A stretch of 64,000 bases of DNA, taken from Tenrec ecaudatus (taxonomy: Eukaryota > Chordata > Mammalia > Afrosoricida > Tenrecidae). Shown here piece after piece: positions 49,245 through 61,500 of this stretch; positions within the stretch are counted from its first letter, which is position 1, and each line of letters starts with the position of its first letter. The notes below the pieces were generated by a model that searched no databases, was not told the DNA's origin, and saw only the letters and a program-made list of their open reading frames with translations. The DNA lies in assembly GCF_050624435.1 (NCBI RefSeq), contig NC_134539.1, positions 47,524,001 through 47,588,000 of the forward strand, written 5' to 3'. Position numbers and translations under genes: made by a program.

Positions 49245-50800
49245 CCTGATGTTGTTGTTGTTGTTAGGTGCTGTCAAGTTGGTTCCCATCCTTAGAGACC
49301 CTATGCACGACAGAACCAAACACTGCCCAGTCCTGTGTGACCCTATATTTTAACCCATTGATGCAGTCATCTGTCGATCCATCTCTTTGAGACCTTCCTC
49401 TTTGTCGATGCTCCTAATACTCACAAGCATGATGTCCTTCTCCAGGGACTGGTCTCTCCTGACAACATGTCCAAAGTAAATAAGATGGAGGCTCACTATG
49501 CTTGTCCATAAGGAGCCCTGTGGCCAGACTTCTTCCAAGACACACTTGTTTGTCCTTCTAGTGATCCATCGTGCTTTCAATAGACTCCAGCACTGCAATT
49601 CAGATGCACCGCTTCATCTTCAGTCTTAATTCCAGGTCCAACTCTCATATGCATATGAGGCGATGGAAAATCCCGTGACTTGGGTCAGGTTCACCTTAGT
49701 CCTCAAAGTAGCATGCTTGATTTTCTATATTCCGAGGAGGTCTTGCACAGTTGTGCAGATTTACACAACACAACTCATTGTTTAATCTCTTGACTGCTGT
49801 TTCCATGAGCACTGATTGTAGATCAAAGCAAGACAAAAATCATTCACAACTCCAATCTTTTCTTTATCATGATATTACCTGTTGATCCCATTGTGAGGAT
49901 TTGGGTCTATTTTACAATGCGCTGGCAATCCACGCTGAAGGCGGCAATCCTTGATCTTCATCAACAAGTATGTCAAGCCCTCCTCACTTTCACCAAGCTA
50001 GGTTGTGTCGTCTACATAGCACAGGCTGTTACTAGTCTTCCTTCAAACCTGATGCCACATTCTTCTTCATACAATCCATCTTCTCTGATGATTTGGTCAG
50101 CGTGCCGATGGAATAAACCTTGTGAGAGGAAATAACCCCGAGGAATCCTTTCTTGATAACAAACATGCAATATTTTCTTGTTCTGTTCTCATAACTGCCT
50201 CTTAATCTGCAGGAACACTAGGAAGTATTCTGGAATTCCCCTTCTCCTCAAAGCTTTCCATCGTTTGTTATGCTCTACACAATCACATGCTTTGGCATAG
50301 TCAGTAAAATGTAAGTAAAGATCTCTGGCACACTCTGCCTTAAGCTAAGGCCCATTCGATATAAGCAATAGTATCTATTGTTTCATGCCTTCTTCCTAAT
50401 CCAGCCTGAACCTCTGGCAGACCTCTGTCAATGTACCGCTCCAACTATTGTTGGATGAAATTCAAAAAAATTATCTTCATGTAAAATTTTACTTTCATGT
50501 AACATCAATAATACTGTTCTATAATGTGATCATTCTCTTGAGTCATCTTTTTTTGGAATGGATCTCTTTCCCCAGTCAGTTGGCCAAGTAGCTGTCTTCC
50601 AAATTTCCTGACATAAATGAGTGAGTGCTTCCAGTGCTTCATCTGCTTGTTGAAACATTTCAGTTGGTAGTCCATCAATTCCTGGGGTCTTGTTTTTGGC
50701 TAATGCTTTCAGGGAAGCTTAGACTCCTCCTTTCTGCACCATATGTTCTTGCTGATATACTACCTCCTGAAATGGTAGAATGCTGACTAGTTTTTGTTTG
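49245..50800 (-). mobile_element. RTE (BovB-like) LINE fragment
   Basis: Begins with (TTG)n and GGTGCTGTCAAGTTGG (reversed RTE 3' end) and runs through RT domain blocks to about 50800. Open pieces at 49350-49598 are RTE C-terminus; many frame breaks. Confidence 0.88.
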
Positions 50801-50844
50801 TTTGCTTGTTTTTTAACATTGACTCTTTGTGTGTATTTTCTCCT

Positions 50845-51550
50845 GATAGGCATGTGCAGTGTTTGGTTGAAAATTGACCCATGGGGTGGTCAGACATGAA
50901 GACTAAGAGCTATAACCTTGGGGGTGTCACCAATCGCTATTTGACCATTAAGCCTCTTCTTTTTTTAATGTGATTTTGGGTGCTGTTTCACATTTTCTCT
51001 GTCATTCTAATGTGACCTGTTTGAGAACAGTTAGTTGTAGTAGCTGGTCACGATCAAATTCTTCTGGTCTCAGGGTGATAGATGGAGACTGGCATTCAAG
51101 TGATCCATAAGTCCATTTGTTTCAAGGTGTCTTTGATTATTATTACTTGTCTTTCCTCTGGGTAGAAAGATATGAAGAGCTGCAACCTAGATGGCCACCT
51201 ACGAGATTTTAAGATCCTATTTGCTGTTCATCAAAGTAGGGTGTAGAAGCTTGCGTTTGTGGACTATGTTATGATAACTGACCTGAGTGCCCCCCAAGAC
51301 CATGCTCCTGAGTCCCCATACCCAATGATCCATTCTTTCAAGGTATTTTTTTATGACTAAGAAGTTTTCATAATTTTACCCTCTGTGTGCTCTACCGCAT
51401 TGGTAGACAGAATTGTAGTGAAAGTACTCATGTACAAATATCCTCTGTCAAACTTATATGCACTTGTGGGTATTCATCCACCCTCCTTCCTGCACCCATG
51501 TAGCCTGCATATATATCCCTGCACCCACTTGGAAAAGACTGTTTTTATAG
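50845..51550 (-). mobile_element. Probable LINE 3'-region fragment
   Basis: GGTGATAGATGGAGACTGGC, GAAGAGCTGCAACCTAGATGG and TTTTAAGATCCTATTTGCTG look like afrotherian LINE internal/3' sequence read in reverse; identification from memory. Confidence 0.45.
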
Positions 51551-51574
51551 GATTGCGTCTAGTACAGTGTTTTC

Positions 51575-51705
51575 CTTTGTTGCTGAGGTGATAAATCTTT
51601 ATGGGAACAGAAGCCTCATCTTTCTCCCGAGGAAAGGTTGGTGGGCTTGAACTGCTGGCCTGGTAATTGCCAACTTAACTATGCCACAGGGATTCGGTTT
51701 ACTTT
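51575..51705 (-). repeat. AfroSINE fragment
   Basis: CATCTTTCTCCCGAGGAAAG and the GGTGGGCTTGAACTGC block: reversed SINE body. Confidence 0.7.
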
Positions 51706-51830
51706 CTTTGCTGGTAGAGCTCTAAACATGACAAGAAGCAAGGCTGAAAGCATAGGTTTCACACTATGTTGGTGCTCACTACTGTCCACAACAAATTTGC
51801 ATTAGTTGCTAACATTCATCAGCTAGAATA

Positions 51831-52098
51831 CAAGCACACCTCGGAGAGAGTGTGAGTTCGGTTCCAGATCATGAGTTTGGTTGTTTGGTTTGGTAGTCTA
51901 TTAAGTGTCCAATAGCATTCTGACATAGTTTGAAATGTGAGAAATACCAAAATATAGTGCAGACATGAAGTGAACACATGCTGCTGGGAAAAAATTATGT
52001 CAACAGGTTTGTAGGGCTGCCAAAAGCCTTCCATTGTTAAAGGACGCAATATCTGTGAAGCACAACAAAGCAAAGCAAAATCAAATAAGATATGCTTG
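51831..52098. mobile_element. Tigger-type MITE
   Basis: 268 bp, inverted ends CAAGCACACCTCGGAG and GATATGCTTG, flanked by TA duplications. TAGTCTATTAAGTGTCCAATAG and the 3' CGCAATATCTGTGAAGC block are Tigger1 terminal sequence with the transposase removed. Confidence 0.88.
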
Positions 52099-52191
52099 TA
52101 TTTTAGGAACAGAGAACATCCTGCTCCCTTCAGTCCTATGTCAATGGAAACTTCCAGTAGGAGTGAACAGCGGCTATCCATTCTTTCCAGT

Positions 52192-52845
52192 TGTGACAGG
52201 GTTATTGTGCCAGTCTGGCCAATAAGAACATGTGGGCGGAGATTAATTAGGTTGCAGTTTGATTGGAGGGAAAAGAGATAAATGGCTCTGCAAGGCCCGC
52301 CCCTCTCTCTTACTCTCTGGTGATCAGGCCAGCATGCTGCTGCTTTAGCCAGTTCTCTGCCGCAGCCTGTGTGCTACAGTACCTGTGGGCCAAGCCAACC
52401 CACATATTGTGTAGCTAGAGCTTGAGGCTCCTTAACAACTTTCTTTGTAGCTGCTGTTTCTACATGGCTTGGGCTCGAGGCTGGTGGATCTTGTGGCCAT
52501 GCAGTTCTTGAGTTCAGTATTCCATCTGGGCCTGCTTCACTCAGCTCCTGTGCTACGAACTGTTGCCGACCCATCAAGCAGTCTGCTGCCTGTGGCCAAC
52601 TTTGCTTGTTTGGCCTGAGGGAAGACCCTGCTGTCTGCTTTTTTGACCTTGGAACCAATCTCCCTCTGTGAGTTGGAGGACTTTCAATACAATAACTATC
52701 CCATTATGGATTGTTATAAGAGCTAATAAGAGCCCTCAATAAAATGTTTAAAAAAATTAACTGTTCCACAAAAGTGAGTTGAATTGAGCTCTCTGTACTG
52801 CTGTGTGGAATAATTAGCTGTTATATTCCTTCTCACGGTATGAAC

Positions 52846-52912
<67 letters not shown>

Positions 52913-52958
52913 ATCATAAGTGGCCTGGTTTGGGTTCTCTAGAGAACTCTGCCTAACA
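52192..52958 (+). mobile_element. Solo LTR (provirus-related family B) with TSD ccagt
   Basis: Starts TGTGACAGGGTTATTGTGCC and ends CTGCCTAACA, flanked by perfect ccagt (52187-52191; 52959-52963). 5' and 3' parts resemble the provirus LTR. Contains a LINE 3' terminus around 52695-52755 (GAGCCCTCAATAAAATG) and an (ATCT)n run. Confidence 0.9.
52847..52912. repeat. (TGTC)/(ATCT)n microsatellite
   Basis: 66 bp in the same relative LTR position as the run at 38137. Confidence 0.95.
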
Positions 52959-52963
52959 CCAGT

Positions 52964-53446
52964 TGAGCCTGTTGTCAGTGCTTCTAGAACTCAAGATAGG
53001 GTAGCAGATACCAGTTTTGTTGTATGTGCGCAGCTATTTTTTATATCCTACAATAAAAGGGAATTGAAGTATTGAAGTATTTGTAATGTTCTTGCCTGTT
53101 AACTTTCCCATGCCTATCCCCCCGGGCTACTTTCTGTATTCATATTACTTGCATGAATCACCCTGTTTGAGACTCCTGATTTGGAGACACCTTGTTTCCA
53201 CTATCATAGACAGGACTTTTAATGAGAACTAGTCATTGAAGATCTTCTCCTTGTCTCTTTCTCCTCTTCTATTTTTATCCTTCCCTTTTAATAATGACAG
53301 GTTTCCCCAAAGCAAGTGAGATAGTTAAGGGAGTCTGTGGGCAGGCTGAAATGCTTGCTCGGTGACCACCTGGAATCACTTGTGTGAAAGTGGGAGGAAT
53401 GTAACAATAAAGAGACAGGTTGAGTTTGGCCACTGACACCTGTGGA
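52964..53446. other. Unassigned flank between LTRs
   Basis: No gene recognised. It may be internal retroviral sequence given the neighbouring LTRs, but no motif supports this. Confidence 0.3.
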
Positions 53447-53451
53447 CTTGG

Positions 53452-53970
53452 TGTGTTAGTCTGGGTAGACTAAAGAAACAAATCCATGGACACACATACA
53501 TATATAAGAAAGAGATTTATGTACAAGAGCAATTGAACATTGATAAAACATACCAGCCCAGTCCAGATCAAGTCCATAAGTCTGATATTAGCCCATATGT
53601 CCGATACCAATCAATAAAGTCCTCTTCAGACTCACAAAACACATGCAATGGTGCTGAATGTGGACCACAGGCCAGTGGGTAGAAAGTCTTTGGATCCAAT
53701 GGAAACATCTCAACGCTGGCAGGGGTCTCTGCATGGCTTCTCAGGGCTGTGTCAGGGTGGGCCCGTGTGTCTTGTCAGCTGCTATGTTTCCCAGGGTGTG
53801 AGCAGAGACAGTGTCTCCTGCCTGCAAGAAGGAAAACTGGATTTCCCAGAATTCTCAGGAGAAGGCCATGCCCACACAGAGGTCTCATTGGCTATCTCCA
53901 TATTGACAGGCTAGACTCCACCCCTACATTCTTAATCCTTAAACTGACACCAGATTATGTGACTACCACA
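53452..53970 (-). mobile_element. Solo LTR (family A) with TSD cttgg
   Basis: TGTGTTAGTCTGGGTAGAC to GTGACTACCACA; perfect cttgg duplication (53447-53451, 53971-53975). The cleanest member of the family. Confidence 0.93.
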
Positions 53971-53975
53971 CTTGG

Positions 53976-54553
53976 TTTACAAGAAGAAGAGGAGAGGACA
54001 AGAGCCGGTTGACTGGTGAGCTAGCACAAGAGGGCTGAGCTTGTTTAGTATTTCCATGACCTAGCACGAGAGGGCTAAAATTGTTGAGTATTTGTGATAG
54101 CCCATGGTCTAAAGGCAAGGTGACCAATGGGCACCGTGGTGGGTGGGGAGGGACTAAGTGAGGCAGCCCACACTGAATTGACCAGAGCCCGACCATATGA
54201 AGAGAAGTTATTTGAACCTGTAAACTGGTGCACACTGCTGCAGACTTCATGGATGGCCTGTCCTGATTTGACTTTGCTTATAGATATGGGCTTCACAAGG
54301 TTCTAACTGGAACGAAGATTTTTCATGTTGAGAAATATGATTGTTTCCTCAGAACACTGTGTTGATGTAGATGGGCAGTATAGAAATTTCATACCTAAAA
54401 CTGGGATAAAGGCATGAAATGGTTGGTGACTTACAACCTTTCATAGGTGGAGGAATATCTTCATTGGATTATAGGATTAAGGTGTAGGTGTTACTTAACT
54501 GCAATTGTTAGGCTAAAGGATTGTGTACAGATGCCAAGTTGGCAAGGGATGGA
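53976..54553 (+). mobile_element. Probable ERV internal 3' sequence
   Basis: The end (ATTGTGTACAGATGCCAAG at 54520) matches the sequence just before the provirus 3' LTR at 37617, so this is likely the remaining 3' part of another ERV-L-like element. No ORF motif seen. Confidence 0.55.
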
Positions 54554-55075
54554 TTGAGATAGTTAAGGTTTATTGTGCCAACCTGGCCATTAAACACATG
54601 TGGGGTTAATTGAAGCGCAGAGAGATAAATGGCTTGGTGGACTCCGCCTTTCCAGTTCTTGGGTCTCTTGCTTTCTGATGGTCAGATCAGGATGCAGCTG
54701 CCTTAGCCAGTTCCCTGTTTCAGCTGGCAAGGCTCACTTCCTGCAAGACATCTCTGAGGAGAAGCCACATGGACCTACCCTGATACAACCCTGGGTGCTG
54801 GAGCAGCCGCGTGGAGACCCCTGCCAGTGCTGAGATGCTTACACACTCACTGATTAGGCTTTCCTCTTGTAGTTGGCATCATTGGTTGTGTTTTGTGAGA
54901 TTGAGGAGGACTTTGTAGATGGATGTTATTCATGTGGACTAATGTTGGATTTATGGGCTTGGGAAACACTTGGTTGGGATGCTTTCTTAATGTACACTTA
55001 CCCTTTATATAAAACTCTCTCTTATACATGTGAGTTTCTGTGGATTTGTCGCTCTAATCTACCCAGACTAACACA
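54554..55075 (+). mobile_element. LTR, mosaic of families A and B
   Basis: The first part (GTTTATTGTGCCAACCTGG) follows the provirus LTR; the last part (TATATAAAACTCTCTCTTATAC and CTACCCAGACTAACACA) follows family A. Preceded by ERV internal sequence, so it is a 3' LTR. Confidence 0.75.
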
Positions 55076-55261
55076 GCAAGATTTCTCAACTGCAGCACTG
55101 TTGTCATTTTGGGTCAGATAGTTCCTTGTTGTATGTGTCTGCGTTTTTCTGTGCATTGTAGCATGTTTAGCAGTATCTCTGGTTTCTACTTACTTGATGC
55201 CTGGAGCATCTCCAAGTGGTAAGAATGAAAAATGTCTCCAGATATTGTCAATGTCCTTAAA

Positions 55262-55465
55262 CCAAACCCAAACCCACTGCCATCAAATCAATTCTGACTC
55301 AACAGCCAGAGTAAAACTGCCCTTGTAGGTTCCCAAGACTACACATCTTCATGAGAGTTGAAAGCCTCTTCTTTCTCCCTCAGACTGGCTGAGGCTCCTG
55401 ACTGCTGACCTTGTGGTTGGCAGCTCAGCACATAACCCACTATGCTACCAATGCTTCTTTCAAAT
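55262..55465 (-). repeat. AfroSINE
   Basis: CCACTGCCATCAAATCAATTC tail side, then TTCTTTCTCCCTCAG, CTTGTGGTTGGCAGC. Confidence 0.85.
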
Positions 55466-55924
55466 ATACCCAGGGGACACCACTGTCCTTGGCTAACGAA
55501 CATTACTTCCAATGGTCCCGGGCTTCACTTAGGTTGTCTCACAACTTCTCAGTTAAGGGTGCCATGATTGTGTTGTAATACGTGTATGAAACTAGCTAGA
55601 TGTGTTTCATCTAGATTTTGAAGATGAGTCACTTGTCAAGTGGGGAGAAACATGGGGACAGCTAAAAGACACAGGTCTCCCAGAAAGCCATTTAGTACTG
55701 GATAAACCAAATACAGAGCAAATTCATTTCCTCTTTACTAAGAAAGACAATCTACCATCTCTCTTCTACTTTCCCTACAGAACTAGTTCTTGCTAAGCTT
55801 CTTTTCATTGCACTTGGGAAGAAAAATTAATTCTTAGGCAAAGATACTAAATCAGCAAACTCCTGCCTCTAAGTTCCTAGAAATCAATCAAGAGTACTTT
55901 TGACTAGATTTCATAGACTTTGCC

Positions 55925-55975
55925 CCAGAATGATAGGGTCACTATGAGTCAGTATCAACTCAGTGGCACTTAGTG
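55925..55975 (+). repeat. AfroSINE tail fragment
   Basis: TCACTATGAGTCAGTATCAA with CTCAGTGGCA. Confidence 0.65.
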
Positions 55976-56014
55976 AGATCACAGCACTTGGTGATAAGAA
56001 GCTTACTAGTCCAA

Positions 56015-57915
56015 GGATTGGAAGGGTACAAGCTGATTATTCATAAGCAATGCTACTGAAGTATGAAGTCTAATCTACATTGAAAACATTGGCAAAAAGA
56101 ACAACAATAACAACAACGAAGCTCCAGGAATTAATAGAATGCTGAGATATTTCAATAAACCAATGGAACACTGGAAAGTTCACTCCTTTATGTCAAGAAA
56201 ACTGGAAGACCCAGCCATCCGACCAACTGATTATAAGAGATCCATATTTGTGTGCATGGCAAAGAAAGGCGATCCAGTAGAATGTGGAAGTTATTGTATA
56301 TTCAGTCTCACTAATATTACATGCAAGTAAGTAAGCTGAAAATAATTGAAAAATGTTTACAGTGATACACCAAGGGGGAATAGCCAGAATCTCAGGTTAG
56401 ACTCAGAGGAGATTGTGGAACAAGGCATACAATTATTGATGGCAGATGGATTTTGACTGAAAGGAGAGAAAAACAGAAGTCCATCTGTGCTTTATTAACC
56501 TGCAAAGGCTGTGTCCATCATATTGTGGATAACATTGAGAAAAGGCATTCCAGAATCCCTAATTGTGTTCATGCAGAATTTCTTCATAGACAAAGACAAG
56601 TATTTGAACAGAATAACAGGTTTAAAATCAGGAAAGGAAATGATTCAAAATTAGAAAAGGGATGTTCAAGGTTGGATCCATATTTAAGAAATCTGTGTGC
56701 TGAGGGAATATTTTGAGAGGCTGGGTTAGAGAAAGGCTCATTGCTAACCTGTGATGTGCAGGTGACATTTGTGATAAAGATCAAGGATGATAGCTTTCAG
56801 TAAAGATCACACATAAACAAAGCAAAAATCCTCCCAGACTGGTGCAATAATCAACACTGACAAAGACAATATTAAAGTTGTCATTGAATTTCAGTTTACT
56901 CGAGCCACAAGCAGTGCTCATGGACACAGCAGTCATAAAATCAAATGATGTACTGCACTGGGCAAATCTACAAAAGCCTACTTAAAGCTATGCGTGAACT
57001 AAGTCATGGTATTTTTAATTGCTTCATGTGCATGTGAAAGCTGAATAATGAAGACCAGAAAAGAATTGCTGTGTGAATTATGATGTTAGTAAAGGATATT
57101 GAATATGACATGACTGTTGTGGTAGTTACATAATCTGGTTTCAATTTGAGGATATTAAGAGTGAAGGGATGGAGTCTAGCCTGTCAATCAGGTCACAGCC
57201 TGATGCCTACTTGTGGGCATGTGGCCTTCTCATGAGGATTCTGGGAACTTCTTCATCCCGGGAGGCGGGATGCACTCTCCTTCTGCTGCACACTCCTGTT
57301 GACTAGCCACGTGGAGTCACATGATGGCAGTTAGAGCCTGTGGATGCTTCCACTGTCAATGGATCCACAGGACTTTCCACCCACTGGCCTGTGATCTTCT
57401 TGCATTTGTCATCACTGCATGTGCTGTGTGGGTCTGAAAAGGAATTCATGGGCTAATATCGGACACATGGGCTAATATCAGACTTGATCTTGACCAGGCT
57501 GGGATGTTTTCTCAATATACACATGCTCTTTGATGTAAAGCTCTCTCTTCCTCATATATGAGTGTCTCTGGATTTGTTTCTCTAGTCAATCTTGCCTAAC
57601 ACAACTGCCAAAAGAATGGACACATTTGTCTTAGAAGAAGTATAGCCAGAATCCTCTTTAGAAGCAATCTAAAGCAAAGATGGCAAGACTTCATCTCCTT
57701 TACTTTGGACATGTAATCAGGAGAGACCAGTCCCTGGAATAGGATCTTATGCTAATGAAGTAAGAGGGTCAACCATAAAGAGATTAGTTGATACATTGTT
57801 ACAACAATGAGCTCCAACATAGCAACGTTAGTGAGGAGGATAGAGGGCGAAGCAATGTTTGATTCTGTTGTACATAGGATCAATATAAGTTGTAATGTTC
57901 TCAACAGCACCCACC
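56015..57915 (+). mobile_element. RTE (BovB-like) LINE fragment, split by an LTR
   Basis: RT region from about 56015 to 57117, then LTR 57118-57603, then RTE 3' part 57604-57915 (GGAGAGACCAGTCCCTGGAA; ATAGGATCAATATAAGTTG). Colinear with 17640-19688. No intact frame. Confidence 0.85.
57118..57603 (+). mobile_element. Solo LTR (family A), TSD actgt/actgc
   Basis: TGTGGTAGTTACATAATCTGG to TTGCCTAACACA, 486 bp. Flanking 5-mers differ in the last base. Inserted in an RTE LINE. Confidence 0.88.
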
Positions 57916-57919
57916 AACA

Positions 57920-58600
57920 ACATCCAGAAAATGTCCAAGGTCGCAAACACTGATATATGCATTATGTCTTGAGGAGAGTGCCTGGTCAATACCTGGGCCA
58001 AGTTTATGTCTTTTCTAAAGAAGAGTGATCTGGGCTTGCTTTGTGCTTATGACTGCTGTCTTTGTCTTCCTGACATGCACTCACACGTGTTCTCCTAGAC
58101 TCTCTTCTGACCTCATGGGTGAAATCATGAAGCTCCAAGGAAGTCAGGGTGGAGTCGTTTTCTTGAGAAATCAGGGCTGTGTTTTTGTCTTAATTCCATT
58201 GGGAGCGGAGGATGGTATCCTGAGGGTTGGTTGGACATTTTATAATTTGAAAATGATTGCAAAACCAGAGAGGAAGGAAGGAAGGAATAAAAATGAAATG
58301 ATGAGAAAAATAAAGGCAAGAGAAAGACCTCACAGAAGGTGAAGTGAAAAATTTAAAAAGTTAAAAGAACACAAGAAAGGAATTAGACACAGAGAAGGTG
58401 AAGGGTTTAAAGGTAGGGCAATCTTTGGGTGGAGACGCGTGACTCTCTTTGCTGCTGTTGGTGTTAGGTGCCTTTGGGTCTCTTACTCTTGAGTCACTTG
58501 TTTTGCACATTCTAGAGTCCTTATTTGCTCCTTGAGTTTATTCCTACATGGTCTCTAGCTCTCCCCTTCGCACAAGTCTCCGCTTTTGCCTTCAGGTCAT
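57920..58600. other. Unassigned stretch
   Basis: GGAA-rich patch near 58270. The 58025-58342 frame of 105 codons has no recognised similarity. Confidence 0.3.
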
Positions 58601-58602
58601 AC

Positions 58603-58720
58603 TTGCTCTTTTACATGCCGTCAAGTGGGTTCTGACGCATAACATCCCTATGTCCAACAGAACAAGACATCGCACAGGCCTGCGCCATCAAGGACAATTC
58701 CATGACACCTGACAACTCAC
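58603..58720 (-). mobile_element. RTE LINE 3' end fragment
   Basis: GCCGTCAAGTGGGTTCTGAC and CATCGCACAGGCCTGCGCCATC: reversed RTE terminus. Confidence 0.7.
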
Positions 58721-59920
58721 AAACAGAGAGCAAGGTCACGTCATTGGAACGGATTGTTCTCAAATTAGGGTTTATGATTAAACCTGAGCTCAAAAATGCA
58801 TCCATATATCTAAGGTTTATTATATAGTTTACATCAGAGGCAGCATTACTGATTTATTGAGACATGAACGTGGGACAGAGTGAAACCCCAAGACCAAGAT
58901 CCCCTTTTCTATGACTCACCATGCCCTTCCTCCCACAAACTTTTATGTAGCTTACCCCTCTCTTAGCTAAATCTTTCGTCTTGTACATTTCATCTCATGA
59001 ACCCTCTATAAAGAATAGGTGTTCGTCTTCCCAGTTTGAACTGGAGCTAGGAACATGTAAAGTTGGTACATCAGTATCCTGCATGTCACCTAGGATTCAG
59101 GCCTTACTGGAAGGAACATTACCTGACCCACTATTGTACATGAGCCTATGTCTCCACCAGTAAGTTAGTCTAGGGAACAGCCAGGAGAACATGATTCACC
59201 AATCAGAGCTCTGCTGTGGATAGGGTGTAGTGGATGTAGTGGGTTAGTGGGTGAAGAGGGTTGGGAAGAAGTCAGAATATGGAAACTAGAAGAGAGAAAG
59301 GACCCAGGTACTCCCCATTTTGGGGGTCGCATGGCATTTCAGTCAGGAGACCTCACTCTGCTCCTTGTCTGTACAGACAATACAAATCCCTGTCTTTTCT
59401 GCATGCAGTGTCCCCTTTATTGCAATGAACTAATAAAGTAGGACAAGGACCCACAGGTTTGAACAACAGCAAGAATGTTGGTAGCCAAGCCTATAGGATG
59501 CAGTGGGGTGTGTCAGTGCTATTGTCTTCAGGGGCTCTAGGTGAACAGAAAAACAGGTCAGGGAAATAAACCGCCTTGCTAAATCGATAGGTTGACACAG
59601 CAACAGGCCCAAGACCCAAGTATTCTTCAAGTCTTGCCTCAAGTGCTTGGTAGTGCATGTGTGTTAGTCCCATCCTTTCTTCTTTAATGGAAGAAGTTTA
59701 GGGACATTGAGGCACCAACTCCACCACATTCACAGGATGTCTCATTAGTCTGTTTAGAGCAAGGTTCCGTAGGGACTGACGCCCTACCTTAGAAGAGCTT
59801 TGCTTTCAATATGATTGTGAAGTCACCTCTAGTCCAGCTCTGCTAAGTGGCTTAAGAAAAAGTTTCATGAGCTGTTAGTGTGGCATTTTTATTAAGAAAT
59901 ATATTTGATTCATTAAAATG
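58720..59920. other. Unassigned stretch, possibly an LTR
   Basis: 58840-59450 has LTR-like features (CTCTATAAAGAATAGG; AACTAATAAAGTAGG) but no defined ends. Nothing recognised after 59460. Confidence 0.3.
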
Positions 59921-59924
59921 GGTT

Positions 59925-60100
59925 ACTTTTGTAAATTCTTTATTCATAATGTGTGTGACTCCTTTAACCCTCGTGGGAAGCACAGGAGGAGACCCATTAC
60001 ACAGGTGAGAAAGGTAAAGCCCGGAGAGGGTAGACACCTTGATCAGGTTCTGCAGGCCATGTGACCCGTAAGGGATGGAAAGTAGGGTTTGGCTGCGGAT
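59925..60100 (+). repeat. MIR SINE fragment
   Basis: GACTCCTTTAACCCTCGTGG, ACCCATTACACAGGTGAGAAA, CCATGTGACCCGTAAGG in MIR order. Confidence 0.7.
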
Positions 60101-60204
60101 GTTTTAATGACTGAGTCCACACAATTGAAATGGACTTCTACGTTGAAGATGCACAGGCTCCTAAACCAGTAGAGGTGCACTGAGGTGTCCTTAGGATATA
60201 GCAG

Positions 60205-60580
60205 GTGTAGGGCGGGAGAAAGATGAGTCTCTCTACTCCCATAAAGAATTACCGTTTCAGAAATCTACAGGGACAGTTCTACTCTGTTCTTTTAAAAATT
60301 TAATTAAATCATTTTATTGAGGGCTCTTCCAGCTCTTATTATCATTCTGTACATCAATTGTATCAAGTATTATTTGTACATATGTTGCCACCAGCATTTT
60401 CTAGACATTTACTTTCTATCTGAGCCTCTTTTCTCCCTTCCCTCTCCACCTCCCACCCTGGTGCCCTCTTGATAAATTATAAATTACTATTGTTTTCATA
60501 TCTTACACCAACTTACCTTCTTCTATAGGGTTGCTATGAGTAGGAACCTACTTGAACCCATGAGTTTGGTGCTTTTGTTT
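60205..60580 (+). repeat. AfroSINE interrupted by a LINE
   Basis: The SINE 5' part stops at 60290 (TTCTACTCTGTTCT) and resumes at 60524 (TATAGGGTTGCTATGAG). The insert is 60294-60523. Confidence 0.8.
60294..60523 (-). mobile_element. LINE (L1-type) 3' end inside an AfroSINE
   Basis: TCATTTTATTGAGGGCTCTTCC at the left is the reversed 3' terminus, preceded by T/A-rich tail remnants; truncated after about 230 bp. Confidence 0.85.
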
Positions 60581-60599
60581 TGGAAGTACAGAGCGTAGC

Positions 60600-61190
60600 A
60601 CTGGCCCTCACTGTGGGGTCCCTGGAGCGGATTCTATGAATCCCGAATGGCCAGTGTTGTGTCGACAGCGAATGGCTCCTATGGCAAATGCTGAAATCGC
60701 GCCCCTGCCCAAACATCGTTGAGATAACGCCACCATAATATCAGCTCCAAAATTCAAGTCAAGATAGTTAATCTTTCACCCAGCCATTTCTGTGCTTGAG
60801 GAAGAACACTGGCCTGGGTGAGGTTCATAGAAACTGTTTAGTGGTGCCACCATTCTGGGGCTGCTGCATGCACTGGGCATGCCCAGGTTTAAGACTGACC
60901 TTGATATGTACAGAAAATGTCTTTGTTTCATGGAGGTCTGTACAAAGTGTGATGGACTTCGGAGGATGAAGCAATTAAGCTCAGGGATCTTACATATTAA
61001 AAAACAAAACAAAAAACAAAATGACAGGATAATGAGTCACCTACATTTTCTTTTGAAGAAGTGACACAGCTTATGGTTCCGTAATTTCAGACCAGCGGTG
61101 TTACGGAATGAACAGCAATGTGTTTATTGCAAGGTTCATGATATCAAACACAAGGCTCATTAGTTAATAATGACTAACTGCACTGTAAGT
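60600..61190. other. Unassigned stretch
   Basis: No repeat or exon recognised; AAAACAAAAC-rich patch at 61000-61020. Confidence 0.35.
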
Positions 61191-61500
61191 AATTTTTATT
61201 ATGGAAAATTTCAAATACAAGGTAGAGAGGACAGCATCATGGGTCCCTCGTACCTATTACTTAGATTCACCTATGAGGAAGGTTCTGCTGCTTTTGCTTG
61301 ACCTCGATCTACCCCAACCCCAGTCTGCTCTTTTCCCTGGGTCCTTTCAAAGCACATCCAAGCATTCACATACTTTATTCATAAATACCTCAGTCTAGAT
61401 CTATGATACGAAAACCGAAAAACAACCCAAATACCCTTTACCACAACCAACGAACAATGCCTCCAAACGTCCATCTGATATCCAGTGCACATCCGATCTC
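61190..61500 (-). mobile_element. Old LINE 3' fragment
   Basis: TTATTATGGAAAATTTCAAA, AGGTAGAGAGGACAGCATCA, TTATTCATAAATACCTCAGTC: reverse L1M-like terminal blocks. Confidence 0.6.
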
